Below, in pieces: positions 62,598 to 64,000 of a stretch of DNA of 64,000 nt. Position 1 is the first letter of the stretch. Each line of letters begins with the position of its first letter. The notes under the pieces are model-generated. The model was not told where the DNA came from, did not search any database, and was given only the letters and a program-made list of their open reading frames with translations. A program made the position numbers and the translations under genes. Origin of the DNA: Echinicola arenosa (GTDB lineage: Bacteria > Bacteroidota > Bacteroidia > Cytophagales > Cyclobacteriaceae); NCBI RefSeq assembly GCF_014841125.1, contig NZ_JACYTQ010000002.1:124001-188000 (forward strand). The letters are read 5' to 3'.

Positions 62598-63679
62598 ATT
62601 TGTTGAATTCCTAACTGCCTGAGCATTTTTATATGATCCAAAAGGGCCTCAAAAAAAGACTTTTTCACATTATAAGGTAAATTATATTCCTTTGCTGTTC
62701 TAGAAACAATCCCTGACAGCTTTTTGTAATGGACATGGCAAATATTGGGAAATAAGTGGTGTTCGACCTGAAAATTTAATCCCCCAATTAACCAGGAGAA
62801 CAGGGTACTTTTTGGAGCATAGTTACTAGTAGTTGCCAATTGATGTAATGTCCATTCATTATGAATTTGACCCTTTTTATCAGCATGAATAAATTCAGTA
62901 CCCGGAACAATATGGGCCGTTTGAAAAACAAGGCTTATGCAAATTCCGGTGACAAAATGCATGCCTAAAAAGGCCAAAACCACAATATAAGCAGGTAGTG
63001 GTACCATTATTAATGGCAGGAACAGGGCGTATGAATAATAAATGATTTTCCAAACCGCAATTTTTAACAATTCTTTTGTAAAACTACTTTTTCTATCAAA
63101 AAAGCCCATTTTATTATAGCGACAAGCTCTTACAAAATCCTTTAATGTAATCCATGAAATAGTAGAAAGTCCATAAAACAACCAAACATATAGATATTGA
63201 AAACGGTGTATCCAATAATGCTTAGCATGAGGAGAAAATCGCAAAAAAAATGGCACATTAATATCATCGTCTCCTTCTTCTATATTTGTGTAAGTATGAT
63301 GAAGGACGTTATGTTGTATTTTCCAAACATCGGAATTAGCTCCTATTAAATTCATAGTATATCCTAAATACCGATTGACAGCACGGCTCTTAGAATAGGA
63401 ACCGTGAATAGCGTCATGCATTACCCCCATTCCTACACCAGCCATTCCAAATCCACTTGTAATATATAAAGTGAACAGAAGAGCAGTATTTTCTACCATT
63501 CCTGAACCAATAAAAATAAGCGGAATAAAGAAAATAGAAAGCATAATTACAGTTTTCACTATCATATTTCCATTTCCATATCTGCTAATATTATTTTTTT
63601 CAAAATAGTTATTCACTTTAGTTCTCAAAGTTTTGTCGAATCCAGACCTGATGCTATGTGTAAATTTCAAATTTTTCAT
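62594..63679 (-). CDS. Membrane fatty acid/acyl-CoA desaturase (DesA/linoleoyl-CoA desaturase type)
   Basis: A 361-residue di-iron membrane desaturase with all three histidine boxes: HDAIH (88-92), HNVLHH (123-128) and QVEHH (304-308). The Q in the last box is typical of front-end or acyl-CoA desaturases. About four TM helices lie in pairs (45-80 and 205-250). There is no cytochrome b5 domain, so an external electron donor is needed. It introduces a cis double bond into an acyl chain at the inner membrane. It is first in a cassette with the 90-residue gene and, further down, the CFA-like methyltransferase. Confidence 0.9.
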   Translation of the reverse strand: MKNLKFTHSIRSGFDKTLRTKVNNYFEKNNISRYGNGNMIVKTVIMLSIFFIPLIFIGSGMVENTALLFTLYITSGFGMAGVGMGVMHDAIHGSYSKSRAVNRYLGYTMNLIGANSDVWKIQHNVLHHTYTNIEEGDDDINVPFFLRFSPHAKHYWIHRFQYLYVWLFYGLSTISWITLKDFVRACRYNKMGFFDRKSSFTKELLKIAVWKIIYYSYALFLPLIMVPLPAYIVVLAFLGMHFVTGICISLVFQTAHIVPGTEFIHADKKGQIHNEWTLHQLATTSNYAPKSTLFSWLIGGLNFQVEHHLFPNICHVHYKKLSGIVSRTAKEYNLPYNVKKSFFEALLDHIKMLRQLGIQQI

Positions 63680-64000
63680 TGGGCATTATTTATATAAATC
63701 TCTCCTCAATTAGCATCGCTAGCAATTCTGTATTTTGAAGCAATATCTAGTGCAATATTGAAGCGTATTACTAAGTTGGTGTTTTTATTACCATATTCCC
63801 TTACATAATGATGAATAGAGTTTGTATATATCACACCTAGAACCAAAAAATCATTTTTTTGTATTAAATCCTTCTTATTATTCTTAGTAAAAGAAAGGAA
63901 CCCATTTCGGATACCTAGTGAAACTGGGTCCTTTAGAACTAAATATGCTCACAATAATTTAATTCAGTGTAAACCTGTCTTCCACTAGATAGATCCGTGG
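63680..64000. other. AT-rich region upstream of the desaturase gene
   Basis: No gene with a usable start was found. On the minus strand a frame is open for 80 codons (63706-63948) but has no ATG, GTG or TTG near its beginning, and it ends 27 bases before the desaturase start codon. It may be a gene fragment or chance. Confidence 0.4.

Overview
The window looks like a chromosomal segment from a marine or soil Bacteroidota, most likely Cytophagales/Cyclobacteriaceae (Echinicola/Cyclobacterium/Algoriphagus type). This rests on the SusC/SusD pairs, Y_Y_Y/two-component propeller regulators, TAnnTTTG-type -7 promoter elements, lack of clear Shine-Dalgarno sequences, and protein styles. The assignment is made by eye, without a database search.

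Layout. (1) 1-15584, all on the + strand: the end of a SusD protein, then a duplicated planctomycete-style locus. It holds two NHL propeller proteins with Tat-like signals, two PSCyt1/DUF1549/DUF1553 c-type cytochrome lipoproteins, two DUF1501 proteins and one DUF2231-cytochrome-LRR protein. A membrane-spanning propeller/AraC regulator sits in the middle. (2) 15674-21373: a membrane class III cyclase, a DUF4287/DUF5655-like protein, a secreted GH43, a NUDIX hydrolase, and an araD-galM operon. (3) 21614-25373: a propeller histidine kinase and a LuxR-type response regulator, divergent from araD. (4) 25392-31120: an aldo/keto reductase, FucP-type permease, Zn-dehydrogenase and BNR-protein operon, divergent from a LacI regulator with a strong palindromic operator between them. 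(5) 31307-36394: an SH3-like protein, a TRADD-N-associated-TM-like membrane protein, a VIT1/CCC1 transporter, a DEAD-box helicase and an MscS channel. (6) 36722-47067, - strand: a complete arabinan utilisation locus (SusC, SusD, DUF3823, GH43, GH51, ribulokinase). (7) 47531-58260: an M1 peptidase, tandem tRNA-Val genes, an ALDH7-type dehydrogenase, HtrA, Hsp20, a GH29 fucosidase and a large MscS. (8) 58386-64000: tRNA-Asn followed by an accessory-looking, AT-rich segment. It holds an excisionase-like HTH gene, a small gene plus nucleotidyltransferase pair, about 1.3 kb of gene-free repeat-rich DNA, and a lipid cassette (CFA-synthase-like methyltransferase, small protein, fatty acid desaturase).

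How it works together. Regions 2, 3 and 6 form an arabinose/arabinan regulon. Extracellular GH43 and SusCD take up arabino-oligosaccharides, periplasmic GH43/GH51 release arabinose, a mutarotase and AraB/AraD process it, and araA is not in the window. A 15-bp palindrome, GTGTA-N5-TACAC, lies upstream of the GH43 gene and of the SusC operon, with a near-copy upstream of araD. This links three separate transcription units. The least understood part is region 1, where a SusD gene is physically linked to two copies of a heme-c/DUF1501 module and its own one-component regulator.
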